Below, in pieces: positions 56,370 through 64,000 of a stretch of DNA of 64,000 nt (the stretch's first letter is position 1; every line of letters starts with the position of its first letter). The position numbers were made by a program, and so were the translations under genes. Source of the DNA: Streptomyces cadmiisoli (GTDB lineage: Bacteria; Actinomycetota; Actinomycetes; Streptomycetales; Streptomycetaceae); NCBI RefSeq assembly GCF_003261055.1, contig NZ_CP030074.1, forward strand, positions 744,001-808,000, written 5' to 3'. The notes under the pieces were generated by a model. The model worked only from the letters and a program-made list of their open reading frames with translations, was not told where the DNA came from and made no database searches.

Positions 56370-57520
56370 CTCATTCGCGCTCGCCTGACCGGAGGAAGAA
56401 CTCCCTGGTGTGGGCGAGTCTGGTATCGAAGCCCCTCGCGGTTGGTCGGGTAAATTCTCATCATCTCACCGCACGCGAGGGCTACGTTCGAAAGCTTGTT
56501 TAGCGCTCCAGCCGGATTGCGCTGACTAATCTGTTCTTTCGCCGGATGGCTGGAATGTGGTGGGACTTCGATGGTGTGGGGGTCTCAGGGAGATCGTCCC
56601 TCGATCGTGCGACAACGCCGCAGGAAATGACAGCGGCGGGGCCACCTTTGCTTGCCGCGAAGGGGTCCGCCAGGTTTCCTGGTGGGCCCCTTTTCCTTTC
56701 TGGCTGCGAACGCCGGAATGAACTCGTCAGCGAGGGCCCTGGCGTGTTCCTGTTCGTGCCACTGTCGGATACCCCAGCCCTCGTGTGATAGCCGGGACGT
56801 CGCCGCGATGGCCAGCACAGGCTGGTTCACGTCCACGAGGCGCTGAACAGGGCGTATTCGAGCAGGTCGGGCGAGGCGTGGGGTGCCTGCCATGGCCGAG
56901 CCCTCAAGTTCGATCATGAGGCACGCATCTTCTATAGCTGCATGGTTGAGACAGGCTAGGTTGAGAACGCTGAAATTTTGGTGTGCCCTCGTACATCCCT
57001 TGGCTGCACCTCCCTGTGGCTGCTCCAAGGATCCGGGCATTTCTAATCTTATTAGAGATGCGACCGAGTGGCGTCGACGAGACCGTGGTGTGCGCCCCCG
57101 ATCGGATGCCACGGTCTTCTCTGTTCGATCAGATCCTTGCGACAGTGAGTTTTCTGTCGATATCTCTCGTTTGCAGGGCAAAGGAGTCTCAACTCGTTGG
57201 CTTGAGGCACAAACGTCAACGAGATGCACACCAGAAAGCCAGCTGCCTTGCCTCAGATCCTATTGCTTCCACACTTTCTCGTGGATCTGTGCGTTTCAGT
57301 TCCTTGTTCTGGCCGCCCTCATCTGTTTTACCGGCCGGACGAAGTGACAGATGGCACGAGTGGTCTAATCCGTTCGAGAACAGCGGAAGCTCGCGCACTG
57401 TGCGCCGCTTGTCTCGTTACTGTTGCTTGCCGCAACTGGGCTCGCGAGAGCGGTGAGTACGGCATATGCGTGTCGCGTGCATGCCGAAGAATAGTGGCTA
57501 CTTTTAGCCGGCCCGGCATG
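56370..57520. other. Gap with one strong terminator
   Basis: Apart from the hairpin at 56660-56695, no gene is recognised. Frames on both strands (56585-57229 minus, 56883-57456 plus) lack similarity. The region ends at the right copy of the direct repeat. Confidence 0.4.
56660..56695 (+). terminator. Strong hairpin with T-rich tail
   Basis: AAGGGGTCCGCCAGG (56660-56674), a three-base loop TTT, then CCTGGTGGGCCCCTT (56678-56692): fifteen pairs with two G-U wobbles, followed by TTCCTTTC. It ends transcription about 290 bases after precursor B and marks the end of the RiPP locus. Confidence 0.8.
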
Positions 57521-57523
57521 CCG

Positions 57524-57597
57524 CGAGAGCGACGGCGACGTGCGGCCTGCCGACTCCGGGCGGCCCGAGCACGTCGGCATTCGCATTGCCATCGACG
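57524..57597 (-). pseudogene. IstB-like ATPase fragment, copy 2
   Basis: The minus strand reads NADVLGPPGVGRPHVAVALA, an IstB Walker A region in which the invariant Lys-Thr of GKT is replaced by Arg-Pro. It is a dead remnant. Confidence 0.6.
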
Positions 57598-57640
57598 GAC
57601 GAGACGGTGGCTAGAGCCAACCTCCTCTCGTCCTACAATT

Positions 57641-58378
57641 ATGGGTGTGGCGATGACTTACAGCAGCGGAAGCTACGACGACCTTCCCAATCATGCTAGG
57701 CCGGATATCTATCTGGCTCCGCTCACCGCCACACCCACCGAGTGGGTCACCGTCCTCGGTAAGCCCATCCAGCAACGCTCCGACTGGGGGATCACCAGCT
57801 ATCTGACCAGCCCTGAGGCACAGGCACACGCCTTGCAGGAGTACACCTGGAGTCAGGCAGCGATCGGCGCTGCCGGGGTCAGCACCTTCTACCCGAAGGG
57901 ACGCCCGGGCTTCGGGGAAGGCCTTCGAGATGAGGACGAGCACGCGGAGTTCTTCGTCCAGCGCCGGGCCCATCTCGGGTTCGCCGAACCGACGCTGGAG
58001 TTCACCCCCTCGTTCCTGTGGTACTTCGACGCCATCCCCCGGAACGACCGCTCGTGGTACTACCTCGGCGAGGCCGGCCGTGAGCACGAACTGGTCCGCA
58101 TTCGCCGCACCGACACAGAATTGCGCGTCGATATCGCGGCCTTGCCCCTACGCCGCTACCTTGCCGCGCGTAGTCGCCTTCTGGTCCTTCAGCATGACCG
58201 GATCACGTGGCTCGACCACGCACCAGAGCCGCGCATCGATGCGGTCGACCGCTCCCACCTGCGGCACTTCGTCCTCCACAGCGGAGCGACCCGCTCAGCG
58301 GAACGGCCGGGATTTGTGCGGCTGATCGGGAAGCAGATCGTGCTACCGATCGACGCAGCACTCGACGATCCAGTGTAA
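57641..58378 (+). CDS. Uncharacterised 245-aa protein, copy 2
   Basis: Near-identical to the gene at 1671, starting at the equivalent ATG 57641. Substitutions are scattered and keep the frame open; relative to copy 1 there is Arg for Cys in VRIRRTD and His/Arg changes near the end (DRITWLDHAPEPRIDAVDRS). An upstream extension of the frame (from 57224) is not shared with copy 1 and is not coding. Function unknown; no domain recognised. Confidence 0.6.
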   Translation: MGVAMTYSSGSYDDLPNHARPDIYLAPLTATPTEWVTVLGKPIQQRSDWGITSYLTSPEAQAHALQEYTWSQAAIGAAGVSTFYPKGRPGFGEGLRDEDEHAEFFVQRRAHLGFAEPTLEFTPSFLWYFDAIPRNDRSWYYLGEAGREHELVRIRRTDTELRVDIAALPLRRYLAARSRLLVLQHDRITWLDHAPEPRIDAVDRSHLRHFVLHSGATRSAERPGFVRLIGKQIVLPIDAALDDPV

Positions 58379-58622
58379 CGGGCCGGAAATCGCGGGCCCA
58401 AGAGGTCGTTAAAGTCCTATCGAGGATGACCTGCTGTCGCCCCTTCGGGGGTGACGCAACGGTTCCGTTCTCGTGTAAGGGCGCTGTCCGCGCCCCGTCT
58501 GCACCGCTCCGACCGCGCACTCTCCAATACCCGATGGCGGACCAACTGCCCTTGTGAAGCTTCCCCTTGATCGTGGACACCTGGACACTGGGATCTTGAG
58601 GTTCCAGAGGAAGTAGCACCAG

Positions 58623-58922
58623 GTGGGAAGCAAGTACTTGAAGCGGTACACCGAGGAGTTCAAGCGAGACGCCATCGCGCTCGTCGACTCCTCGGGCAAG
58701 ACGGTCACCGCCGTCGCCAGGGAGCTCGGGATCAGCTCCGAGTCCCTGCGCGGCTGGTATCGCCGGGCGAAGGCGGACCGGGGCGAGGACGGGTCCGGTG
58801 AGCTGACCAGTGCCGAGCGCGAGGAGCTCAAGCGGCTGCGCAGGGAGGTCCGCGAACAGCAGCAGACGATCGAGATCCTGAAAAAAGCGACGGCCTTCTT
58901 CGTGAAGGAGAACGACCGGTGA
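58623..58922 (+). CDS. IS3-family transposase OrfA
   Basis: GTG 58623 gives 99 aa: a helix-turn-helix (YTEEFKRDAIALVDSSGKTV, TAVARELGISSESLRGWYRR) and a C-terminal coiled coil (EREELKRLRREVREQQQTIE, ILKKATAFF). It binds the element ends and overlaps orfB by four bases, the arrangement that allows the OrfAB fusion by programmed frameshifting; the run GAAAAAAGC at about 58879 is a plausible slippage site. Confidence 0.9.
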   Translation: MGSKYLKRYTEEFKRDAIALVDSSGKTVTAVARELGISSESLRGWYRRAKADRGEDGSGELTSAEREELKRLRREVREQQQTIEILKKATAFFVKENDR

Positions 58923-59806
58923 GCGAGCTGTACCGGTTGATCCATGCGGAGAAGGCGACGTACCCGATCGTCCTGCTGTGCCGGGTGCTGAAGGTCGCCC
59001 GCTCCTCCTACTACGCCTGGTGCGAGGGCGTGGCCGCCCGCCGTGTCCGCCAGGCCGCCGACGACGCGCTCGCGCACGAGATCACCGTGGTGCACATCGC
59101 TTCCCGGCACACCTACGGTGTCCCGCGCATCCACGCCGAACTGCGCCGCCTGGGCCGGCGGGTCAACCGCAAGCGCGTCGCCCGCGTGATGCGTGAGCGC
59201 GACATCCGCGGCGTCACCCGGCGCAGGCGGCGTTCGCTGACCCGGCCGGATGCGAAGGCGAAGCCGGCCCCGGACCTGATCGGCCGCGACTTCCATGCCG
59301 AGCGGCCCGGGACGAAGCTGGTCGGCGACATCACCTGCCTGCCCACCGCCGAGGGCTGGCTCTACCTCGCCTGCTGGCTGGACCTGGCCACCCGCGAGGT
59401 CGTCGGTTATGCCATGGCCGACCACCACCGCGCCGAACTCGTCGTCGACGCCCTCGACATGGCCCACGGACGGGGCGGAATGGAACCCGGCTGCGTGGTT
59501 CACAGCGATCGCGGAAGTGAATACACGTCGACCCAATTCCGTGCACGGATAGGGAAGTTGGGGCTGCGGCAGAGCTGCGGACGCACCGGATCTTGCTTCG
59601 ACAACGCAGCCGCGGAGAGCTTCTGGGCCCTGCTCAAGGAGGAGATCGGCACCCGCGCCTGGCCCGACCGGGCCACCGCCCGAACCGACGTCTTCTCCTT
59701 CATCGAGACCTTCTACAACCGCCGCCGCCTGCGCAAGCACAAGACTTTCGGCTACCTCACCCCGACCGCGACCAGGCAGCGGCACCAGCACACCCTCGCG
59801 GCATAA
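58919..59806 (+). CDS. IS3-family transposase OrfB
   Basis: The 295-aa protein has the N-terminal HTH_21 region (YGVPRIHAELRRLGRRVNRK, RVARVMRERDIRGVTRRRR) and the rve DDE domain: VGDITCLPTAEGWLYLACWL with the first Asp, VVHSDRGSEYTSTQFRARIG with the second, and FDNAAAESFWALLKEEIGTR with the catalytic Glu. The end (FIETFYNRRRLRKHKTFGYL) is typical. All catalytic residues are intact, so the element is probably active. Confidence 0.93.
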   Translation: MSELYRLIHAEKATYPIVLLCRVLKVARSSYYAWCEGVAARRVRQAADDALAHEITVVHIASRHTYGVPRIHAELRRLGRRVNRKRVARVMRERDIRGVTRRRRRSLTRPDAKAKPAPDLIGRDFHAERPGTKLVGDITCLPTAEGWLYLACWLDLATREVVGYAMADHHRAELVVDALDMAHGRGGMEPGCVVHSDRGSEYTSTQFRARIGKLGLRQSCGRTGSCFDNAAAESFWALLKEEIGTRAWPDRATARTDVFSFIETFYNRRRLRKHKTFGYLTPTATRQRHQHTLAA

Positions 59807-59910
59807 CGAACGAGTGTCCGAGATCACGGGGAAACTTCACTTGGCAGGAGACCCCCTCTCTCGGATGAGCTGCCGGCCATGGCCTCTCGTCCACAGCACG
59901 CGCTGGGTGT

Positions 59911-60759
59911 TCATCGGGTGGCGCTACGGTATTTACGAGTGGCCAGCCAGGAGAAGACGACCAGGATCACCAACGACCAGGTGAGCGAAGCGAGGACCGG
60001 GTGCTGCATGGGCCACACGTCGGCGGGATCGGCACCAGGGTTTCCGAACAACTGCCGACAAGCCTGGACCGTGGCGCTGAGGGGATTCCAGTACGCGATG
60101 GTCTTCAGCCAGCCGGGCATGGTGGCGACCGGGACGAAGGCGTTGGAAAGGAACGTCATGGGGAAGACCCAGATCACCCCCGCCGACCCGGCCGCCTCGG
60201 AGGTGCGGACCGAAAGACCCACCCAGGCGCCCACCCAGGAGAAGGCGTACCCGAACAGCAGCAGCAGAACGAAAGCGCCGAGTGCGGGCAGCAGGCCATG
60301 GTGGATCCGCCATCCCACCAGCAGGGCTACCACAGCGAGGACCAGCAAAGTAGCCGCGGTCTGCAGTACGTCCGCAAGCGTCCGTCCCATCAGCACCGCG
60401 GAGCGTGCCACGGGTAGCGACCTGAAACGGTCCACCAGCCCCTTGGCCATGTCCTCGGCGACTCCGGTCGAAGCGCCGGCCACTCCGAACATCACCACCT
60501 GGGTGAAGATGCCCGCCATGATGAACTCGCGGTATCCGCTCGGCCCGGCGCCCGGTACCACGACCGCGCCGCCCAGCACATAAGAGAACAACAGCACGAA
60601 CATCACAGCTTGAACCAGGACGAGGACGAAGCTCTCCGGTATGCGTGTCGTCCGTCGCAGGTTGCGTTTGGTCACGGTCCACGAGTCCCGCAGCAGCCGA
60701 ACCAGCCGCGGACGCGATCTGGGTGTCTCCGGGGTGACCGTCAGGCTGTTCGTCGTCAT
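59911..60759 (-). CDS. ABC-2 type permease (DrrB-like)
   Basis: The 282-aa protein has a cytosolic N-terminus and six membrane helices, with the ABC-2 family block GVAEDMAKGLVDRFRSLPVA and NAFVPVATMPGWLKTIAYWN. It is the membrane partner of the ATPase encoded immediately upstream (gap of one base). DrrAB-type pairs export secondary metabolites; here, next to NRPS genes, it likely exports the peptide or gives self-resistance. Confidence 0.92.
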   Translation of the reverse strand: MTTNSLTVTPETPRSRPRLVRLLRDSWTVTKRNLRRTTRIPESFVLVLVQAVMFVLLFSYVLGGAVVVPGAGPSGYREFIMAGIFTQVVMFGVAGASTGVAEDMAKGLVDRFRSLPVARSAVLMGRTLADVLQTAATLLVLAVVALLVGWRIHHGLLPALGAFVLLLLFGYAFSWVGAWVGLSVRTSEAAGSAGVIWVFPMTFLSNAFVPVATMPGWLKTIAYWNPLSATVQACRQLFGNPGADPADVWPMQHPVLASLTWSLVILVVFSWLATRKYRSATR

Positions 60760-60760
60760 C

Positions 60761-61774
60761 TCAGATCTCCTCTCGAGCCGCGACCCGCGTGCCCCCGGCC
60801 CTTACTTCGACCGGAGAGGGAGCCGGACTGCCGTCAGGGACGTCGGCGTGGCCGGTCAGCGACAGGAAGACCTCGTCGAGGGTCGGCCTGCGCAGACAGA
60901 TCTCGTCGGGTCGCAGACCGCGGCATTCCAACTCGTTGATCATCCCGGCGAGCACCGGGGCGCCCCCGTCGACCGGCACAGTGATCCTGCCGGTGCGCCG
61001 GTCGACGACCACGCCTGCCGTCGCGACACCGGTGATCGCCTCGACCGTGGCGGCGATCCGGTCTCGGTCGCGCACCACGATCTCGACTCGCTCGTTGCCC
61101 ACCCGCGCCTTGAGCTCGTCGCTGGATCCGCGGGCGATCACCTCGCCCTTGTCGACCACAGCGATGTCGTCCGCCAGCCGATCGGCCTCCTCCAGATACT
61201 GGGTGGTGAGCAGGATGGTGCTGCCCTGGTCGGCCAGAGACTCCATCACCTCCCACAACGCGATCCGGTTGTGCGGGTCGAGGCCGGTTGTCGGCTCGTC
61301 CAGGAACATCACCGGTGGCCGTACCACGAGGGCAGCGGCGAGGTCGAGTCTGCGCCGCATTCCTCCCGAGTAAGTCTTGGCAGGCCGGTCGGCCGCAGCG
61401 CCGAGATTGAACCATTCGATCAGTTCTTTGGCCCTGACCTTGGCCTCCCGCGTGGTCATCTGGTACAGCTCACCGACCATGCGCAGGTTCTCCGTGCCGG
61501 TCAGGTACTCATCAACAGCCGCGTACTGCCCGGACAGACCGATCAGTCCACGCACTTTGTCTGGGTGACGCAGTACGTCCACCCCGGCGACGAACGCCCG
61601 GCCGGCGTCCGGGCGCAGCAAAGTGGTGAGCACCCGCACCGTGCTGGTCTTGCCCGCCCCGTTGGGCCCGAGCAGTCCGAGCACCGTTCCCTCCGGCACG
61701 TGCAGGTCGACCCCGGCCAGGGCTCGGACCCCGCCGAAGGTCTTCACCAGTCCCTGCGCACTGATGGCTTCCAC
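60761..61774 (-). CDS. ABC transporter ATP-binding protein (DrrA-like)
   Basis: The 337-aa protein has Walker A LLGPNGAGKTSTVRVLTTLL (G36-T43), the DrrA-typical block GLSGQYAAVDEYLTGTENLR, signature YSGGMRRRLDLAAALVVRPP, Walker B VMFLDEPTTGLD and H-loop LLTTQYLEEADRLADD, followed by a C-terminal DUF4162-like extension. It energises the DrrB-like permease. All motifs are intact. Confidence 0.94.
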   Translation of the reverse strand: MEAISAQGLVKTFGGVRALAGVDLHVPEGTVLGLLGPNGAGKTSTVRVLTTLLRPDAGRAFVAGVDVLRHPDKVRGLIGLSGQYAAVDEYLTGTENLRMVGELYQMTTREAKVRAKELIEWFNLGAAADRPAKTYSGGMRRRLDLAAALVVRPPVMFLDEPTTGLDPHNRIALWEVMESLADQGSTILLTTQYLEEADRLADDIAVVDKGEVIARGSSDELKARVGNERVEIVVRDRDRIAATVEAITGVATAGVVVDRRTGRITVPVDGGAPVLAGMINELECRGLRPDEICLRRPTLDEVFLSLTGHADVPDGSPAPSPVEVRAGGTRVAAREEI

Positions 61775-61846
61775 CTCTCGCCTCTCCTTGTTCCACGTTC
61801 GATGTCGTCGTTCCCGGAGCGCGACGCGGACGCCGGCCGGGACAGG

Positions 61847-62059
61847 TCAGTTATTGTCCATCGCTGCGATCAGGCTCTTGGGCCGCATGTCGACCCACGA
61901 CTCCTCGATGAACTCGAGGCATGCCTCACGACTCGCCTCGCCGAAAGCGACCGTCCACCCGTCGGGCACCTCGATGAAGGCCGCCCACAGCGAGTGCTGG
62001 CCTTCAGCGTTGACAAGGACGAGGTAGTCGGCAGTGGTGTCCTCGAAGGGGTTGGTCAT
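61847..62059 (-). CDS. MbtH-like protein
   Basis: ATG 62059 follows AAGGAAA. The 70-aa protein has the invariant MbtH residues: [38 protein letters not shown] and [11 protein letters not shown] with the conserved Trp residues. MbtH proteins bind and activate NRPS adenylation domains, here surely those of the synthetase encoded upstream. Longer frames start inside the thioesterase gene and are not supported. Confidence 0.95.
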   Translation of the reverse strand: MTNPFEDTTADYLVLVNAEGQHSLWAAFIEVPDGWTVAFGEASREACLEFIEESWVDMRPKSLIAAMDNN

Positions 62060-62126
62060 GATGATTTCCTTTCTTGGGCAGATGACGGCGCGGCCAGAGC
62101 GGCTCGCCCCGGAACTCGCTCGGCGC

Positions 62127-62926
62127 CTAGACGCCGAGCCTGCCGAGCACATCCGCGACAAGATCGCGGGCATGCTCGACCAGGTAGAAGTGGCCACCCT
62201 CGAACGCACGGTTGGTGAAGGAGATTCGTGTCGCTTCCGACCACGCCGACACGAGGTCGGGCCCCAGCGCGGTGTCCTGCCTGCCGTAGTAGGCGGTCAA
62301 CGGCGCGTTCACGGGCCGTACTACGGGTGCGACATGGTTCTCGAGCAGTCGATAGTCCGAGCGCACGGCTGAGAGGACGAGGTCGCGAAGCTCAGCATGT
62401 GTGAAAGCCTCCGCGTCCATGCCGCCCAACTGGACGAGTTCGTCCATCAGTTCGTTGTCCTGGGCGTCCGCCAGTGACCTGGGTGGGCGCCGTTCCGGGC
62501 CGGAGTAGCCGGATACCAGGAGGGCTGCCACCTGCGGACCACCGGCGGCCTGCAAGCGTAGAGCGGTCTCGTAGGCGACCAGCGCGCCCATGCTGTGTCC
62601 GAAGAGCGCCACGGGAACTCCGCCGGCCTCGGCCGCGATGGCGCGTGCCAGTGGTGCGGTCAACTCGTCCATGGTGCGCGCCGGAGATTCGAGGAGACGG
62701 TCTTCTCTGCCCGGATAGCGGACAGTTCTACTTCTGCGCCAGCGGGTACATGGTGTGCCCAAGGCCGGTAGAAGCTCGCAGATCCTCCGGCGTACGGGAA
62801 GCAGATCAGCCTCATGCGCGGTGCTGGACTCGCGTGCCAGGTACGCAGCCATCGGCTCGTCGGCCCATGTCGCTGGTGGGACCGGTCGGGTCGTCGGACG
62901 TCCGCCTCTGTCGTGCCGGTCATCAT
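62127..62926 (-). pseudogene. Type II thioesterase, one frameshift
   Basis: ATG 62926 overlaps the NRPS stop (ATGATGA). The first frame gives RMRLICFPYAGGSASFYRPW and AEVELSAIR; at about 62712 the family continues in another frame as YPGREDRLLESPARTMDELT, VPVALFGHSMGALVAYETAL (catalytic Ser in GHSMG) and [20 protein letters not shown] (catalytic His). Joined, this is a normal 266-residue alpha/beta-hydrolase that clears misprimed NRPS carriers. One frameshift breaks it; a sequencing error is possible because the rest is well preserved. Confidence 0.85.
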
Positions 62927-64000
62927 GCCTCCCGCCAGTGCGAGATCGCCTGCCACACTCTGGCCAGCATGTCGGGGCGGGCCATGTCCTCGTGCGCGCA
63001 CGGCAAGTGGTACTGCGTGATCTCACCGGTCACGAGGTGTTTCCACCGGTCGGCCCCGCCGCTGAGCATGCCCTCCATCGACGGGATGAACAGTAGGCCG
63101 CCGTCGTATTCACGAGGGCTGTGAGCAGCGGCGATCCGAGCATTGTTGGCGACGATCCGCCGGAGAAGCGAGGGATCCGCCCGCGGCACCGTGGTGTCCA
63201 GCCCTGCTGCCTCAATCAGTCCCGCGATGGCGTCAGCCGACACCTCGGTCGCGTCAGGGTCGGTGAGGATCTCGGACGTACTGCCCGGGGCGGACGGATA
63301 GGCGTCCAGGATGACGAGAGCGGCGACTTCCGCGCCGCTTTCCCGGAGTCGGACGGCCATCTCCTGCGCGATCAGCCCGCCGAAGGACCAGCCCAGGAGG
63401 TGATAGGGACCGTCGGCCTGTACGGATCGGATGTGGTCGACGTAGGCGGCAGCCATCTCCTCGACGGACTCGTGCACCACGCCGTGCCCGTCCAGCCCGC
63501 TGGACTGTAGACCGTACAACGGGGTGTCGCTGGGCACGTGGCTCGCCAGCGGCGTGTAGCACCAGCTCAGACCGCTCACGGGGTGAACGCAGAACCAGGG
63601 TTCACGGCTGCCCTGGGTGCGAATCGGCAGGAGCACCTCACACCCGTCGTCCGTGGACCGCTGCAAGACGCGCTCCGCCAGCTTCGCCGCAGTCGGTGCG
63701 GCCATCACCGCCTGAAGGGAGAGGTCCATGTTCAGGGTCGCTCGGATGCGGCTGACCAGTTGTACGGCGAGGAGGGAGTGGCCGCCGAGTTCGAAGAAGT
63801 TGTCGTCCACGCCGACGTCTGGAATGCCGAGGACTTCGGCGAAGACGGCGCAGAGTGCCTTCTCCTGCGGCGTGGAAGGTCCACGTCCCACATTCGCGGA
63901 ACGCATCTCGGGGGCGGGTAGGGCGCGTCGGTCGAGTTTGCCGTTGACCGACAGCGGTAGCTCACCGAGCTGGATGAGCGCGGAGGGCACCATGTGTTCG
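62923..64000 (-). CDS. NRPS C-terminal part: end of A domain, PCP and thioesterase
   Basis: The frame enters from the right edge. It shows the last adenylation motif (A10: [18 protein letters not shown]), a peptidyl-carrier domain with the phosphopantetheine site [20 protein letters not shown], and a thioesterase with [12 protein letters not shown] as nucleophile motif, LVILDAYPS for the Asp and a final His in CAHEDMARP. Thus this is the terminating module of a nonribosomal peptide synthetase, which releases the product by hydrolysis or cyclisation. Amino-acid specificity lies outside the window. The type II thioesterase, MbtH and exporter genes follow in the same direction. Confidence 0.95.
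   Translation of the reverse strand, partial: EHMVPSALIQLGELPLSVNGKLDRRALPAPEMRSANVGRGPSTPQEKALCAVFAEVLGIPDVGVDDNFFELGGHSLLAVQLVSRIRATLNMDLSLQAVMAAPTAAKLAERVLQRSTDDGCEVLLPIRTQGSREPWFCVHPVSGLSWCYTPLASHVPSDTPLYGLQSSGLDGHGVVHESVEEMAAAYVDHIRSVQADGPYHLLGWSFGGLIAQEMAVRLRESGAEVAALVILDAYPSAPGSTSEILTDPDATEVSADAIAGLIEAAGLDTTVPRADPSLLRRIVANNARIAAAHSPREYDGGLLFIPSMEGMLSGGADRWKHLVTGEITQYHLPCAHEDMARPDMLARVWQAISHWREA

Larger units (their letters stand above)
57521..58402 (+). repeat. Right copy of the 0.88-kb direct repeat
   Basis: Same content and orientation as 1551-2432. The two copies could recombine to delete, or duplicate, about 56 kb. Confidence 0.85.
58554..59840 (+). mobile_element. Complete IS3-family element
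   Basis: The ends form imperfect inverted repeats of 27 bases: GTGAAGCTTCCCCTTGATC and on (58554-58580) against 59814-59840, about five mismatches. Between them lie overlapping orfA and orfB, both open. No clear target duplication is seen (CTT against TTG at the borders). A worn left end of a related element is at 26862-26935. Confidence 0.8.

Noticed and set aside
57224..57640. N-terminal extension of copy 2 of the 245-aa gene
   Set aside because: The extension is not shared with copy 1, and the minus strand there carries the IstB fragment; the shared ATG at 57641 is the likely start.
60641..62218. 525-codon plus-strand frame over the DrrAB-like genes
   Set aside because: The minus strand encodes intact ABC-transporter motifs and MbtH; the plus frame is a shadow.
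1..64000. tRNA genes, rRNA genes and CRISPR arrays
   Set aside because: I looked for tRNA-like CCA/T-loop patterns and for regular short repeats with spacers and saw none that hold up.

Overview
The window reads as actinobacterial, almost certainly Streptomyces. G+C is high with strong third-position G/C bias. GTG and TTG starts and four-base start/stop overlaps are common, and the transposase families are those typical of streptomycetes (IS110, ISL3, IS1380, ISAs1, IS256, IS3). The many decayed insertion sequences and dead genes suggest an accessory region such as a chromosome arm, island or large plasmid. No rRNA, tRNA or CRISPR array was seen.

Layout. 0-16.4 kb: a truncated lipoprotein gene, a 245-aa gene of unknown function whose near-identical copy lies at 57.6 kb, a very large secreted subtilase, an MFS exporter, a cupin-like protein, a small exported peptide, then a graveyard (APH(6)-like kinase, F420/flavin monooxygenase, MFS tail, IS110) with two LuxR-type regulators. 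16.5-26.5 kb: a well-preserved catabolic locus. A FAD amine-oxidase-like enzyme and a LacI repressor diverge from an eight-gene operon encoding a polyamine-type ABC importer (binding protein, two permeases, ATPase), an SDR, a VOC protein, a polysaccharide-deacetylase-like hydrolase and a C45 (acyl-CoA:6-APA-type) Ntn hydrolase. 26.7-32.7 kb: nested and chimeric transposons, including an ISL3 element with 71-bp inverted repeats inside an IS110 transposase gene, and a serine recombinase remnant fused in frame to a second IS110.

33-56.5 kb: the most interesting part, a RiPP (ribosomal peptide) locus broken up by insertion sequences. It contains a LAL-type LuxR regulator, a stand-alone YcaO enzyme, a 47-aa Cys-containing peptide immediately behind it, a JmjC/cupin oxygenase, an Fe(II)/2-oxoglutarate oxygenase between two convergent IS1380 copies, a nitrile-hydratase-leader (NHLP) precursor with an eight-residue core, the NHLM export set (HlyD-like adaptor, C39 peptidase-ABC exporter, second ABC protein), a lipoprotein, and two further short peptides with double-glycine leaders. 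The modification genes and the two smallest peptide genes are visibly A+T-richer than the surroundings. The inferred logic is that LAL activates the locus, YcaO plus two oxygenases modify the peptide(s), and the C39 domain cuts after Gly-Gly during export.

56.5-64 kb: a strong terminator, the second copy of the 245-aa gene, an apparently intact IS3 element, and the 3' end of a nonribosomal peptide synthetase cluster on the minus strand (PCP-TE end of an NRPS, a frameshifted type II thioesterase, an MbtH protein and a DrrAB-type ABC exporter), which runs off the right edge.
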